From assembly GCF_022346995.1 (NCBI RefSeq), contig NZ_JAKRNM010000015.1, positions 1-64,000 of the forward strand: a stretch of DNA of 64,000 nt. The letters are read 5' to 3'. Each line of letters begins with the position of its first letter. Position 1 is the first letter of the stretch. The notes under the pieces were generated by a model. That model worked only from the letters and a program-made list of their open reading frames with translations, had not been told where the DNA came from and did no database searches. Both the position numbers and the translations under genes were made by a program. This document shows, one piece after another, positions 1 to 8,409 of this stretch. This DNA comes from Paenibacillus sp. ACRRY (GTDB lineage: Bacteria; Bacillota; Bacilli; Paenibacillales; Paenibacillaceae).

Positions 1-1
1 T

Positions 2-418
2 GCCAGACCGCTCACCCAGAAGTATAAGCCGATGGAATTAACCTGGGTCACCCTGATGGTCGGTTGTATTGTTTTTAACGTATCCGCAGTCATCCGTCAT
101 TTACTCAGCGGTACGATAAGCGATTATGTAAAACCTCTCGGGGATGCATCTTATCTAGGGGCGCTGGCCTATCTGGCCATCCTCTCCACCATGATTTCGA
201 CTCTGCTGTCCAGCTACGCATTAACTCATCTGGAAGCTTCGAAGATGAGCGTGTTCAGCAACTTCTCCACCTTAATTTCCATCGCGGGTGGCGCCTGGAT
301 TTTGCATGAACCCGTCAGCGGTTACCATTTTGTCGGGGCGATTCTGATTATTGCAGGTGTACTCGGAACCAATATGAGTGGCAGAAAACAGAGGCTGGTC
401 AGTGAAGTCAAAGCATGA
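2..418 (+). CDS. EamA/DMT-family transporter, C-terminal part
   Basis: C-terminal part of a drug/metabolite transporter (EamA family), an inner-membrane carrier of small molecules. The reading frame is open to the left edge, so the gene starts outside the window; the ATG at 32 is probably internal. Hydrophobic segments alternate with short loops, and the end carries the typical EamA pattern (YALTHLEASKMSVFSNFSTL, then a helix and GAILIIAGV). The substrate cannot be told. No terminator is visible between its stop and the T-box leader that follows. Confidence 0.75.
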   Translation, partial: ARPLTQKYKPMELTWVTLMVGCIVFNVSAVIRHLLSGTISDYVKPLGDASYLGALAYLAILSTMISTLLSSYALTHLEASKMSVFSNFSTLISIAGGAWILHEPVSGYHFVGAILIIAGVLGTNMSGRKQRLVSEVKA

Positions 419-424
419 TACAAT

Positions 425-816
425 GTAAAAAATTGTAAACGGACGTTATCAACGATGATGAAGAGAAGTACATACGACAGCGTGCTCCAGAGAGCCGGCG
501 GATGGTGGAAGCCGGTGCACAGATCGTATGGAAATGGGCTTCGGAGTTCCGAGCTGAACACAGTCTGAAGCCTGCAATCGGGGTACGGAAGGTAAGTAGG
601 CAAGGCGGCATGTTCAGTCGTTACCCACGGACAGGATATCGATCAGGATATCGGCTGGTTCCCGTCTGGTTTCTCAGACAGTTGTCCATCCATCTTGATC
701 CGTATCTCCAAGCGGGCCGCAACCAGCGGCCAATTAAGGTGGCACCGCGAAGTAAAAGCTTCGTCCTTCTATTCTGTTCCCTCACGGGAATCAGGAGGAA
801 GGACGAGGCTTTTTTT
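425..816 (+). promoter_or_regulatory. T-box riboswitch (tRNA-Trp) for trpS
   Basis: Leader with the classic T-box layout. A GA-rich stem I is followed by a specifier region whose candidate codon is TGG at 535-537, set in GAAATGGGCTTCGGAGT. The conserved T-box AATTAAGGTGGCACCGCG lies at 732-749, and a terminator at 758-816. The antiterminator bulge reads TGGC, complementary to GCCA, which fits an acceptor end with discriminator G as in bacterial tRNA-Trp. Specifier and bulge therefore agree with the downstream gene, trpS. Uncharged tRNA-Trp is expected to favour the antiterminator and so raise TrpRS synthesis. The stem boundaries were placed by eye. Confidence 0.92.
758..816 (+). terminator. 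T-box-controlled intrinsic terminator
   Basis: The arm GCTTCGTCCTTC near 760-769 pairs with GAAGGACGAGGC near 797-810 and is followed by a run of seven T. It competes with the antiterminator formed by the T-box sequence just upstream. Confidence 0.88.
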
Positions 817-927
817 GATACCTACATACTGTAACAGGCTGAAAGGGGGTGATGGTCGTGGAAGATGGCTGGTGGCGTCAGCAGATTAGAAGGTTCGAAC
901 CATTACAAAATCAAAGGAGAATGAACC

Positions 928-1923
928 ATGAATATGAACAAGGATGTTATTTTGACTGGAGACCGGACCACAGGGCAGCTTCATCTCGGCCATTACGTGG
1001 GCAGCCTGCGCAGCCGGGTGCAATTGCAGAATGAATACAAAACGTATATTTTACTGGCAGATGTGCAGGCGCTGACCACCCACTATGATCAGCCAGGTTT
1101 GATTGCAGATAGTGTCCATCAAGTGACTCTCGATTATCTCGCTGTAGGTATCGATCCCAACCAAGCCACGTTGTTCATCCAATCCATGATTCCGGAGATT
1201 GCGGAATTAACGGTGATCTTCTCCATGTTTGTCACCGTGAACACGCTTCGGCACAACCCCACCATCAAATCCGAAGCGCGTGATCGCGGATATACGGATC
1301 TATACTACGGTTTCTTGGGTTATCCGGTCAGTCAGGCCGCTGATATTGCATTCTGCAAAGCAACGCTCGTTCCAGCAGGCGAAGACCAGATTCCACATGT
1401 AGAGACTGCACGCAAACTGGTCCGAAGATTTAATGAGCTCTACGCTCCGGTTCTGCCTGAACCACGCATTTTGACTGGAGAACGGCTTGGCGGGCTCGAT
1501 GGGATCGGCAAAATGAGCAAGAGCATGGGTAACGCTATCTCCTTAAATGCGAGTCCTGATGATGTACACGCCAAACTGACCAAGGCCAAGACCGATCCTG
1601 CACGTGTTCATCGTACCGACCCAGGCCATCCTGACATCTGCCCGGTATTTGCATACCATCAGTTATTCCGGAAGGAGCATGCTGAAGAAATCCATGCCAG
1701 CTGCAGTCAGGGCACCATCGGCTGCAGAGATTGCAAAGGTTTTGCTGGCAGTGCGATTAACGATTTGATTGCGCCCTTTCGTGAACGGCGAAATGATTAT
1801 GAGCAGCGGAAAAATGAAGTGAAAGAAATTCTTGTCGAGGGTACCCGCCAAGCACGCAAAGTCGCGCGTGAAACGATGCTGGAAGTACGAGAAGCAATGG
1901 GGATTCGTTATTTCGATCTTTAA
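928..1923 (+). CDS. trpS: Tryptophanyl-tRNA synthetase
   Basis: Class Ic aminoacyl-tRNA synthetase of 331 residues that charges tRNA-Trp in the cytosol. The HIGH-type signature is HLGH at residues 19-22 and the KMSKS loop is at 195-199. AAGGAGA seven bases before the ATG at 928 supports this start. The C-terminal anticodon-binding half carries Cys238, Cys259, Cys266 and Cys269 (C-x20-C-x6-C-x2-C). This closely resembles the C-x22-C-x6-C-x2-C motif that binds a [4Fe-4S] cluster in Thermotoga maritima TrpRS, so an Fe-S form is inferred. Expression is controlled by the upstream T-box. No other trp gene is nearby. Confidence 0.96.
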   Translation: MNMNKDVILTGDRTTGQLHLGHYVGSLRSRVQLQNEYKTYILLADVQALTTHYDQPGLIADSVHQVTLDYLAVGIDPNQATLFIQSMIPEIAELTVIFSMFVTVNTLRHNPTIKSEARDRGYTDLYYGFLGYPVSQAADIAFCKATLVPAGEDQIPHVETARKLVRRFNELYAPVLPEPRILTGERLGGLDGIGKMSKSMGNAISLNASPDDVHAKLTKAKTDPARVHRTDPGHPDICPVFAYHQLFRKEHAEEIHASCSQGTIGCRDCKGFAGSAINDLIAPFRERRNDYEQRKNEVKEILVEGTRQARKVARETMLEVREAMGIRYFDL

Positions 1924-2049
1924 GATTAAAGGAAAAGGCTGAATTCAGGATAGGATTCATCAACTTAACTACTCGCTTTTCTGTATGAAGACCACAAATC
2001 ACGTTAACACTGCTGAGGATAGTCTATCGCGAAAAGGGGACCCCTCAGC

Positions 2050-3156
2050 ATGAAACCTAGACAACCTTCTTTTTTGCAAGCCATGATGTTAATTATGTTA
2101 TCTGTCGGCCTAATCAGCCACGTCCTGATCATTCCTGCCTTATTAAGTGCAGCCAAAAGGGACTCCTGGATTTCTGTCCTGTTATCGGCAGGACCCTATC
2201 TGGTATTTGCGCTCATGCTTGCCTATGTCTCTCGTTTTCTTCAGCATCAAACTTTACATGAATGGCTGACTTCCCATCTAGGCAAGCCCCTTGGCTTGCT
2301 CTTCCGGATCGGAAACAGCCTCTTTTTCTTGTCCGTCATCTATTTCACCCTGCATGATACGACTACCTGGGCTAAAACCAGTTACCTGACGGAGACGCCG
2401 ATATTGGCAACAAGCATTGCCCTTATGTCTCTCTGTGCCTATGCGGCCTACAAAGGAATTCGTTCGCTCGCATTTACAGCTGGACTCGTTCTGCCTCTCG
2501 TTGTACTGCTTGGCTTCTATGTCGCGATCGTAAATACCCAATACAAGGATTACAGCCGCCTGCTTCCCGTTCTTGAACAGGGCTGGCATCCCGTTTTTCA
2601 CGGCATGGTGTACAGTCTCGCAGGCATGTTTGAGCTGCTGTTTATCTGGTACATCCAGCCCCATTTGGCTAAACGAATCCGTATATGGCAGTATCTTATG
2701 CTCGCATTTATCATTCTTGGACTGACACTTGGCCCACTTATTGGTGCAATCGTAGAATTTAATCCTTTTGAAGCGGCCAAGATGCGTTATCCCGCTTTTG
2801 AGGAATGGCGAATTGCCTCCTTGGGCAAATATATCGCACAGACCGATTTCTTCTCGATCTATCAGTGGCTCGCCGGTTCATTTACCCGAATAAGCCTTGC
2901 CATGTATATTGTGGTAGAAATTTGGAATATTAAGAGCGCCTCCAGAAGGTTAATCAGCTTGGTTACGATAGCTGTTTTGTTTATTCTTTCCATGCTGTAC
3001 CGACTGGACGATATGACATTCGAGAAAATGCTTGTTGACTATATCTTCCCATTCAATCTCATCTATCTAAGCGGATTAGCCATTATTGCAACCACCGTTG
3101 CATTCATCACTTCACGCCATCAGAGGAGGAAACATCATGGAGCACCAAGCGATTGA
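2050..3156 (+). CDS. GerB-type spore germination permease (GerKB/GerAB family)
   Basis: Polytopic inner-membrane protein of 368 residues, about ten hydrophobic segments, of the endospore germination permease family related to amino-acid permeases (APC superfamily). It forms the B subunit of a nutrient germinant receptor and is thought to bind the germinant. The ATG at 2050 follows AAAGGGGA. It is the first gene of a B-A-C operon; its end overlaps the start of the A-subunit gene by 20 bases, which suggests translational coupling. The germinant cannot be predicted. No convincing forespore (sigma-G) promoter was identified by eye. Confidence 0.9.
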   Translation: MKPRQPSFLQAMMLIMLSVGLISHVLIIPALLSAAKRDSWISVLLSAGPYLVFALMLAYVSRFLQHQTLHEWLTSHLGKPLGLLFRIGNSLFFLSVIYFTLHDTTTWAKTSYLTETPILATSIALMSLCAYAAYKGIRSLAFTAGLVLPLVVLLGFYVAIVNTQYKDYSRLLPVLEQGWHPVFHGMVYSLAGMFELLFIWYIQPHLAKRIRIWQYLMLAFIILGLTLGPLIGAIVEFNPFEAAKMRYPAFEEWRIASLGKYIAQTDFFSIYQWLAGSFTRISLAMYIVVEIWNIKSASRRLISLVTIAVLFILSMLYRLDDMTFEKMLVDYIFPFNLIYLSGLAIIATTVAFITSRHQRRKHHGAPSD

Positions 3157-4606
3157 CATCACGTCCCATGAAACGCTGCTTGCCTCTTTGAAAAAACAAT
3201 TCGATCCCTGTGCGGATGTCGTTATTCAGACTTTCCCTGCCAAAGATGAGACCGATAAGTCGGTCATTATGCTATATTGTGACGGTTTGACCGATGGCAA
3301 GCAAATTAACCAGTTCATTATTCCCCGGCTGGAACAGCATTCTCTGCTTATCGAAGAAGCACATCCCAAAGAATTGGGATTAACACTGAATCCGATCGAA
3401 GATCTTACAGATGCAGAGAATATTAACCTTCTGATTTTCAGTGGACAATTGCTGCTCATCTTCGGAGACGGTGAACAATCCTGCAGTCTGAATATTGCGA
3501 GTATACCAGGCAGAAATCCTGAGGAATCAGCTATTGAGTCATCGGTCAAAGGGCCACGTGATGGATTCACCGAAGAATTAAGCGTAAATATTGCACTCAT
3601 TCGTAAACGAATGAAAACCTCTTCCATGTGTTATGAGAAATATGTAAAAGGTGGCCGTACTCAGACCTCTATCGCCCTTCTGTATGTAAAGGACATTATT
3701 AATCCGGAGATTCTAGAAGAAGCTCGCAAGAACCTGGACGTGATTGAAATTGATGGCATTCTCGGTACATCTATTATGGAACGTTCAATTATGGGAGGCA
3801 TCCGCAGTATCTTCCCTCTCACGGATAATACAGAAAGACCTGATTATGTCGTGAGTTCACTCTTAAATGGGCGTTTTGCTGTTTTAATCGAGGGCTCCCC
3901 CGTAGCCGTCATCGCACCAACTACGCTGTTCAATCAGTTGAAATCACCGGAAGATGAGAGTACGCCTTTTTTTATTGTGACATTTGAACGAATCTTGAGG
4001 ATTTCAGGCTTGCTTATTGCCTGCTTTTTTCCAGCCTTTTATATCGGTCTGACCAGTTTTAACGTGGAGCAGATCCCTCTACCTCTTCTGGCAACCATTG
4101 CTGGAACACGTATGGGCCTTCCCTTGCCAGTAACACTCGAAGCATTTTTGATGATCTTTATGTTTGAATTATTCAATGAGGCTGGCCGCAGACTGCCGCG
4201 TGCACTGGGCCAGACTGTCAGTGTGGTCGGTGGACTCATCATCGGAGATGCGGCTATTCGTGCCGGAATTACTTCCCCCACCATCATTGTTTCCGTGGCC
4301 ATCTCGGTCATTTCCAGCTACATTTTGGTGAATACGGTACTAAGCGGAGCTACAGCCCAAGTTCGAATCGGGATGCTTGTCATGTCTTCCCTCCTTGGAC
4401 TGTTCGGTTTCATGCTTGGGCTATTCGCCCTACTGGTACACCTCGTTTCCTTGGAGTGTTATGGCGTATCCTATCTGTCCCCCGTATCTCCCTATATTCC
4501 CGGTGACTTCACCCAATCCGTATCCATGCGTCCCTCCTTGAAGAGGACCAAACGTCCGGCCGCACTCCATACTCAGGACTCTACCCGTCGGAGGAAACCT
4601 TCGTGA
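3137..4606 (+). CDS. GerA-type spore germination protein (A subunit)
   Basis: Member of the GerA family (489 residues from the chosen start), an inner-membrane subunit of nutrient germinant receptors. A long soluble N-terminal half contains the family patterns DGLTDGKQINQ, SVKGPRDGFTE and IRKRMKTSSM. Several membrane segments follow from about residue 295, including GLPLPVTLEAFLMIFMFEL. The ATG at 3137 is preceded by GAGGAGG at good spacing; an in-frame ATG at 3086 lies deep inside the gerB gene and has no such site. The stop overlaps the GTG start of the C-subunit gene. Soluble and membrane domains are both present and the length is typical. Confidence 0.93.
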   Translation: MEHQAIDITSHETLLASLKKQFDPCADVVIQTFPAKDETDKSVIMLYCDGLTDGKQINQFIIPRLEQHSLLIEEAHPKELGLTLNPIEDLTDAENINLLIFSGQLLLIFGDGEQSCSLNIASIPGRNPEESAIESSVKGPRDGFTEELSVNIALIRKRMKTSSMCYEKYVKGGRTQTSIALLYVKDIINPEILEEARKNLDVIEIDGILGTSIMERSIMGGIRSIFPLTDNTERPDYVVSSLLNGRFAVLIEGSPVAVIAPTTLFNQLKSPEDESTPFFIVTFERILRISGLLIACFFPAFYIGLTSFNVEQIPLPLLATIAGTRMGLPLPVTLEAFLMIFMFELFNEAGRRLPRALGQTVSVVGGLIIGDAAIRAGITSPTIIVSVAISVISSYILVNTVLSGATAQVRIGMLVMSSLLGLFGFMLGLFALLVHLVSLECYGVSYLSPVSPYIPGDFTQSVSMRPSLKRTKRPAALHTQDSTRRRKPS

Positions 4607-5760
4607 ACAGATGGCTTTCCCTGGGCCTTATGCTTATGAGTTGTCTGATCTTACTGACGGGGTGCTGGGATTCCAAAGAAGTTCAGAGTATTAACTTTAT
4701 TACGGGTATAGGGATCGATTATGAGGACGATAAATATATCGCTTACGCCCAACTGATCGATTTCTCCAGTATTGCCAAGCAGGACGGGCCAACTTCAAGG
4801 CAGGCAAGCGACATCTGGATTGGGCGAGGCGAAGGCACAACGCTTAGTATGGCGATTAACGACCTCTATCAGACTTCGCAGCAGCAAACCCTTTGGACAC
4901 ATGTTAAAGCAATCGTTTTATCCAAAAACGCCCTTAATGGTCGGCTCGATGATATTTTTAATACACTGCTCCATTCCGGTGAGCTGAGATATACACCTTG
5001 GATTTACGGTACGGAACAAAGCATACCCGATGTTCTTGCTCCGGCTGCCTTGTTAAACCAATCTACGCAAACCATTGAGCTATTCGAACCAATCAAACTA
5101 TATAAGCAATTTTCCGCCTTTGAACCCATCCGCCTCCATCAACTTCTGGACGGTTTTCGCGAGCCTTCTTCGGTCATCCTGTTGCCATCAATTACTAACA
5201 GAAACCAAACCTGGTTCAACGGGGATAAAAATCCCCCTCTAGTTAAAACCGATGGATTTTTCGTCATTACAAACGGCAAAAACCAGGGGAAAGTGTCCGG
5301 CGAAGACGCAGATGGTACTCGATTCGTAAATTACGATCATGTCTACCAGTATCCGTTGTACGTATACAAGAGTGGGAGGAAATTGCCTGATCTGACTCTT
5401 AGGCTCCATGATCCGCATACCAAGGTTTCAGCAAGGATGGAAGGAAGCGGGGTCACCTTCGACCTATCTACTTCGGTAAAAGGCGTTATCATTGAGGAAC
5501 ACGTCTCTCACCAGTCTCCCCAAATGATGGAAGAAGCAGCTGGGAAACAGATCGAGTCCGAAATCCGTGATACGTTCGAAAAAACCAAATCACGCCAGAT
5601 CGATTCCTATGGTCTAGTGGAACATCTGTATCGTCATGACCTCGCTCTGTGGAAAGAGTACGTCCAGAACCGGGCAGATCCAATTCAACGATTCAAACTT
5701 GGAAAAGTGAATGTTCATGTAAAAATCCTCAATGCCAGCACGTACAAGTACACGGAGTAA
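4603..5760 (+). CDS. GerC-type spore germination lipoprotein
   Basis: Ger(x)C-family lipoprotein of 385 residues, third subunit of the germinant receptor, anchored on the outer face of the spore inner membrane. The signal peptide ends in the lipobox LLTGC, with the lipidated Cys at position 21, followed by WDSKEVQSINF, typical of GerC. The GTG start at 4603 overlaps the gerA stop (GTGA) and is preceded by GGAGG at 4590-4594, so it is translationally coupled. The operon ends in a strong terminator at 5767-5816. Confidence 0.94.
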   Translation: MNRWLSLGLMLMSCLILLTGCWDSKEVQSINFITGIGIDYEDDKYIAYAQLIDFSSIAKQDGPTSRQASDIWIGRGEGTTLSMAINDLYQTSQQQTLWTHVKAIVLSKNALNGRLDDIFNTLLHSGELRYTPWIYGTEQSIPDVLAPAALLNQSTQTIELFEPIKLYKQFSAFEPIRLHQLLDGFREPSSVILLPSITNRNQTWFNGDKNPPLVKTDGFFVITNGKNQGKVSGEDADGTRFVNYDHVYQYPLYVYKSGRKLPDLTLRLHDPHTKVSARMEGSGVTFDLSTSVKGVIIEEHVSHQSPQMMEEAAGKQIESEIRDTFEKTKSRQIDSYGLVEHLYRHDLALWKEYVQNRADPIQRFKLGKVNVHVKILNASTYKYTE

Positions 5761-5766
5761 TATGTA

Positions 5767-5816
5767 CAAAAACGACCAGCCACCTGCAGTAGTTGCGAGG
5801 TGGCTGGTCGTTTTTG
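5767..5816. terminator. Bidirectional terminator between gerC and the transducer-family gene
   Basis: AAAAACGACCAGCCACCT pairs with AGGTGGCTGGTCGTTTTT across a short loop. With A-runs on one side and T-runs on the other it can serve the plus-strand germination operon and the converging minus-strand sugar locus. Confidence 0.92.
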
Positions 5817-5825
5817 CATGAAGAT

Positions 5826-6242
5826 TTAAGTCAGCGGAAAAGCCATGACACTCATCAGTGCCAGTTCGGGCTGTGTGGTATCCAAACGACTGTATTGAAT
5901 GATGACTGGTACATTACTGGAAACGGTGATGGCATACGGCACACCTGAGGGAATAGACTGATCTCCGGAATGAAGTGAAGCCGTACGGATATGTTTGGTC
6001 CTTCTTCCTCGCACGCTCGCTTCTATATTCTCAATTGGTTCTCTGTCTTCAAAGAAGATGGTTATATCAAGTTCTGCCTGCTCCTGACCGGTATTGAGAA
6101 CACAAATGCTCTCATGACTCTCCAGAGAGCCCTGACTATCTGGCGGTATGTAACCGTCTGGAATAACCCAATAAGTGTGACCTGTCGCCACGACTGCCTC
6201 ACTATTTGCCAGGCGGCCTGCTTCAGTATGCTCTCTTGCCAT
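5826..6242 (-). CDS. Anabaena sensory rhodopsin transducer (ASRT)-family protein
   Basis: Small soluble protein of 138 residues. It matches the Anabaena sensory rhodopsin transducer family along most of its length: YWVIPDGYIPP near the N-terminus, SHESICVLNTGQEQAELDITIFFEDREP in spaced form, RRTKHIR, and SNVPVIIQYSRLDT near the end. The family has a tetrameric beta-sandwich fold, and most members occur without any rhodopsin; a small-molecule (sugar-like) binding role has been proposed for them. No retinal protein is encoded here. It follows the acetylesterase gene by 39 bases at the end of the sugar locus. GAGGAG precedes the ATG. A carbohydrate-linked ligand or regulatory role is inferred from context. 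Confidence 0.88.
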   Translation of the reverse strand: MAREHTEAGRLANSEAVVATGHTYWVIPDGYIPPDSQGSLESHESICVLNTGQEQAELDITIFFEDREPIENIEASVRGRRTKHIRTASLHSGDQSIPSGVPYAITVSSNVPVIIQYSRLDTTQPELALMSVMAFPLT

Positions 6243-6281
6243 TAGGACTCCTCCTCTATGAATGATGTTTATCCGTCCTAT

Positions 6282-7508
6282 CTACCGTAGATACATTTGC
6301 AGCGGCTGCAGCCTAAGCTCACGGATCGCTTCCGCTACTTGTGCCGCGAGGCGCCGTCCGCCGCGTTCCTGAAAGTGCGTATTATCCTCCACGCCTGCCG
6401 GGAAGTTCAAATATTCACCCGGAAGCACCCACATGAAATCTTCCTTGGTTCCTTCAATCCCCGCCTGCTCAAACAAAATACGGCTCCGTTCAGCAAGGTC
6501 GATCAGTGGAACATCTTCCTCTTGCGCCAGCTCTCTTACGGCCACAATGTAATCACCATGTGTATCGGTTAGCGTACCATCGTCCGTAAAATAACGCCGG
6601 TGAACGGGCGTCACTAGCACCGGGCGAGCACCGGCCCCGCGGGCTGCATCGATATACTTCTTCAAATATTCCTTATATGTTGTGAATGGTTCCGTTCCCC
6701 GTTCCGGGTCCGGTTTCTCATCATTATGTCCGAATTGAATGAACAAAAAATCCTCAGGCTTAATACGCTTCATGATCGCATCCAATCGGCCTTCATTGAT
6801 GAAACTGCGAGAGCTTCGTCCCGACTGTGCGTGATTATCAACGGCAACATCATGCTTGAATTGAGCCGGCAGCAGCTGTCCCCAGCCACAGTATGGGTAC
6901 CCGCTCTCCGGCTGATCCGTTACCGTGGAATCTCCCGCCAGAAATACGGTCATCGTCTGATTGGCAAGTGTAATCTCCAAGGCGTTAATTCGCGGAGCTG
7001 GGCCGGAGAAGGACAGACGAAGCCTTCCGCTTCTTACCACAACTGAAAATCTAACCTCGGCACATTGTCCCGGCAGAGTACGAATCGTTGGCAGCATCAA
7101 TCTGCCTTCACCAGCCTTGACTCTGGTGACCGTCTCAGCCAGCTCATCTCCAGCAATGAGAAGCACCTGATAAGTGCCGTCTGGCACATCAACGATAAAC
7201 GATGCCTTGAGTGGAATGCAGAAGCTTGAACGCAATCGGGCAGACACATTGGCCTGCCCCGAATACTCCTGATTTTGCTGTACGATATCTGAATCTTCTG
7301 TCTCACCAGACCGCTGTTTCTCATAAACTCGGGAATCCGGCTCAAATCCGTAACCGATTGTATCCCTGTAGATACTATTGGCTGACACTTTCCGGTACCC
7401 TTCAATGTCCGCACCTGGACCGAAGTCAAATTTCCAGTGCGTAATCTTCTCTTCATTGCGGGCCTCTGCCTCGATGGCAACGGCTTGACTACCCAGAGCT
7501 TTATCCAA
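6282..7508 (-). CDS. SGNH/GDSL hydrolase, rhamnogalacturonan acetylesterase type
   Basis: Probable deacetylase of pectic polysaccharide or oligosaccharide (RhgT/YesT-like; carbohydrate esterase family 12 type), about 408 residues. The N-terminal 180 residues form a beta-rich segment starting WKFDFGPG, like galactose-binding-type modules attached to such esterases. The SGNH domain then shows the nucleophile motif AGDST, GHNDEK (Asn block) and DNTHF with the catalytic Asp/His near the C-terminus. No signal peptide is evident, so it probably acts on imported oligosaccharides. The TTG at 7508 is chosen because GGAGG lies nine bases upstream; the in-frame TTG at 7517 would touch the Shine-Dalgarno site. 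It sits directly downstream of the ABC permease genes. Confidence 0.87.
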   Translation of the reverse strand: MDKALGSQAVAIEAEARNEEKITHWKFDFGPGADIEGYRKVSANSIYRDTIGYGFEPDSRVYEKQRSGETEDSDIVQQNQEYSGQANVSARLRSSFCIPLKASFIVDVPDGTYQVLLIAGDELAETVTRVKAGEGRLMLPTIRTLPGQCAEVRFSVVVRSGRLRLSFSGPAPRINALEITLANQTMTVFLAGDSTVTDQPESGYPYCGWGQLLPAQFKHDVAVDNHAQSGRSSRSFINEGRLDAIMKRIKPEDFLFIQFGHNDEKPDPERGTEPFTTYKEYLKKYIDAARGAGARPVLVTPVHRRYFTDDGTLTDTHGDYIVAVRELAQEEDVPLIDLAERSRILFEQAGIEGTKEDFMWVLPGEYLNFPAGVEDNTHFQERGGRRLAAQVAEAIRELRLQPLQMYLR

Positions 7509-7567
7509 TAGGAACAACCTCCCTGTTTAAGCTTTTGGATGAAGTGATAATCGACAGTGAATAAAGT

Positions 7568-8407
7568 TTATCCTTTCAGTCCGCTGGTGCTCATGCCCTG
7601 TACAATCTGTTTCTGGAAAATGAAGAATACGGCTACAACCGGAATCAGACTGACGATGGACATGGCGAACATCGCACCCCAGTTGGAGGCAGACTCGCTA
7701 TCCAGGAACATTTTGAGCGCCATTGATACCGTATATTTATCCGGTGAGTTCAGATACAGTACCGGCCCCAGAAGATCCTCCCATCTCCAGTAGAAGGAGA
7801 AGATTGCGGCAGTTGCCAGCGAGGACTTAATCAATGGCATGATAATCTGAATGTACAATCTGAATTTGTTACATCCATCAATCGTTGCTGCTTCATCCAG
7901 CTCTTTTGGAATCGTACGAATGAACTGCACCATCAGGAAGATGAAGAACGGCATTCCGAAGAATGTAGGTACTACAATGGGGAGAATCGTATTCAACCAG
8001 CCCAGCTTCGTAAAGATAATGTATTGCGGAACCAATACCACGTCATGCGGCAGCATCAGAGTCAACATCATCAGGGAGAACCAGAAGCTGCGGCCTCTGA
8101 AGTTAAGTCTGGCGAAACCGAAGGCAATCAGCGACGAGGATAAGACTGCACCAATAGTGGAGATGACTACGATAACGAGTGAATTGGTGATGTAGTCCAT
8201 AAACGGTCTTCCGCCCGCACCTTTCCAGCCATCCACATAGTTGCTCCAGATCCACTCTGCAGGGAAAAGGGACTCCGCGGTAACGAAGATGGTACGGCTC
8301 TCCTTGAATGAACTGAACAACATCCAAAGTACCGGATACAGCATCAGGAGGGCTAAAGCCGCAACGAACAGATGATAAATCGGCCACTTTACATTTCTCC
8401 AAACCAT
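7568..8407 (-). CDS. Sugar ABC transporter permease (MalG/YesQ type)
   Basis: Inner-membrane permease of 279 residues of the carbohydrate-uptake CUT1 class. It has about six membrane segments and the EAA loop, seen as PKELDEAATIDGCNKFRLYIQIIMPL, which docks the shared ATPase. GGAGGG precedes the ATG. It starts two bases after the stop of its partner permease. With the YesP-type permease and YesO-type binding protein it forms an importer. By similarity of layout to the Bacillus subtilis yes locus it probably takes up rhamnogalacturonan-derived oligosaccharides. No ATPase gene is present; a shared MsmX-type ATPase elsewhere is expected. Confidence 0.92.
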   Translation of the reverse strand: MVWRNVKWPIYHLFVAALALLMLYPVLWMLFSSFKESRTIFVTAESLFPAEWIWSNYVDGWKGAGGRPFMDYITNSLVIVVISTIGAVLSSSLIAFGFARLNFRGRSFWFSLMMLTLMLPHDVVLVPQYIIFTKLGWLNTILPIVVPTFFGMPFFIFLMVQFIRTIPKELDEAATIDGCNKFRLYIQIIMPLIKSSLATAAIFSFYWRWEDLLGPVLYLNSPDKYTVSMALKMFLDSESASNWGAMFAMSIVSLIPVVAVFFIFQKQIVQGMSTSGLKG

Positions 8408-8409
8408 CG

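Noticed and set aside
502..889. Short open frames (110 and 64 codons) between the EamA gene and trpS.
   Set aside because: They fall inside the T-box leader RNA and have no coding character.
1924..2049. A forespore (sigma-G) promoter for the germination operon.
   Set aside because: GTATG occurs at about 1981-1985, but no acceptable -10 element lies at the right distance, so no promoter was called.
5826..6242. A light-sensing system built on the rhodopsin-transducer homologue.
   Set aside because: No seven-helix retinal protein or carotenoid gene lies in the window, and most members of this family occur without rhodopsins.
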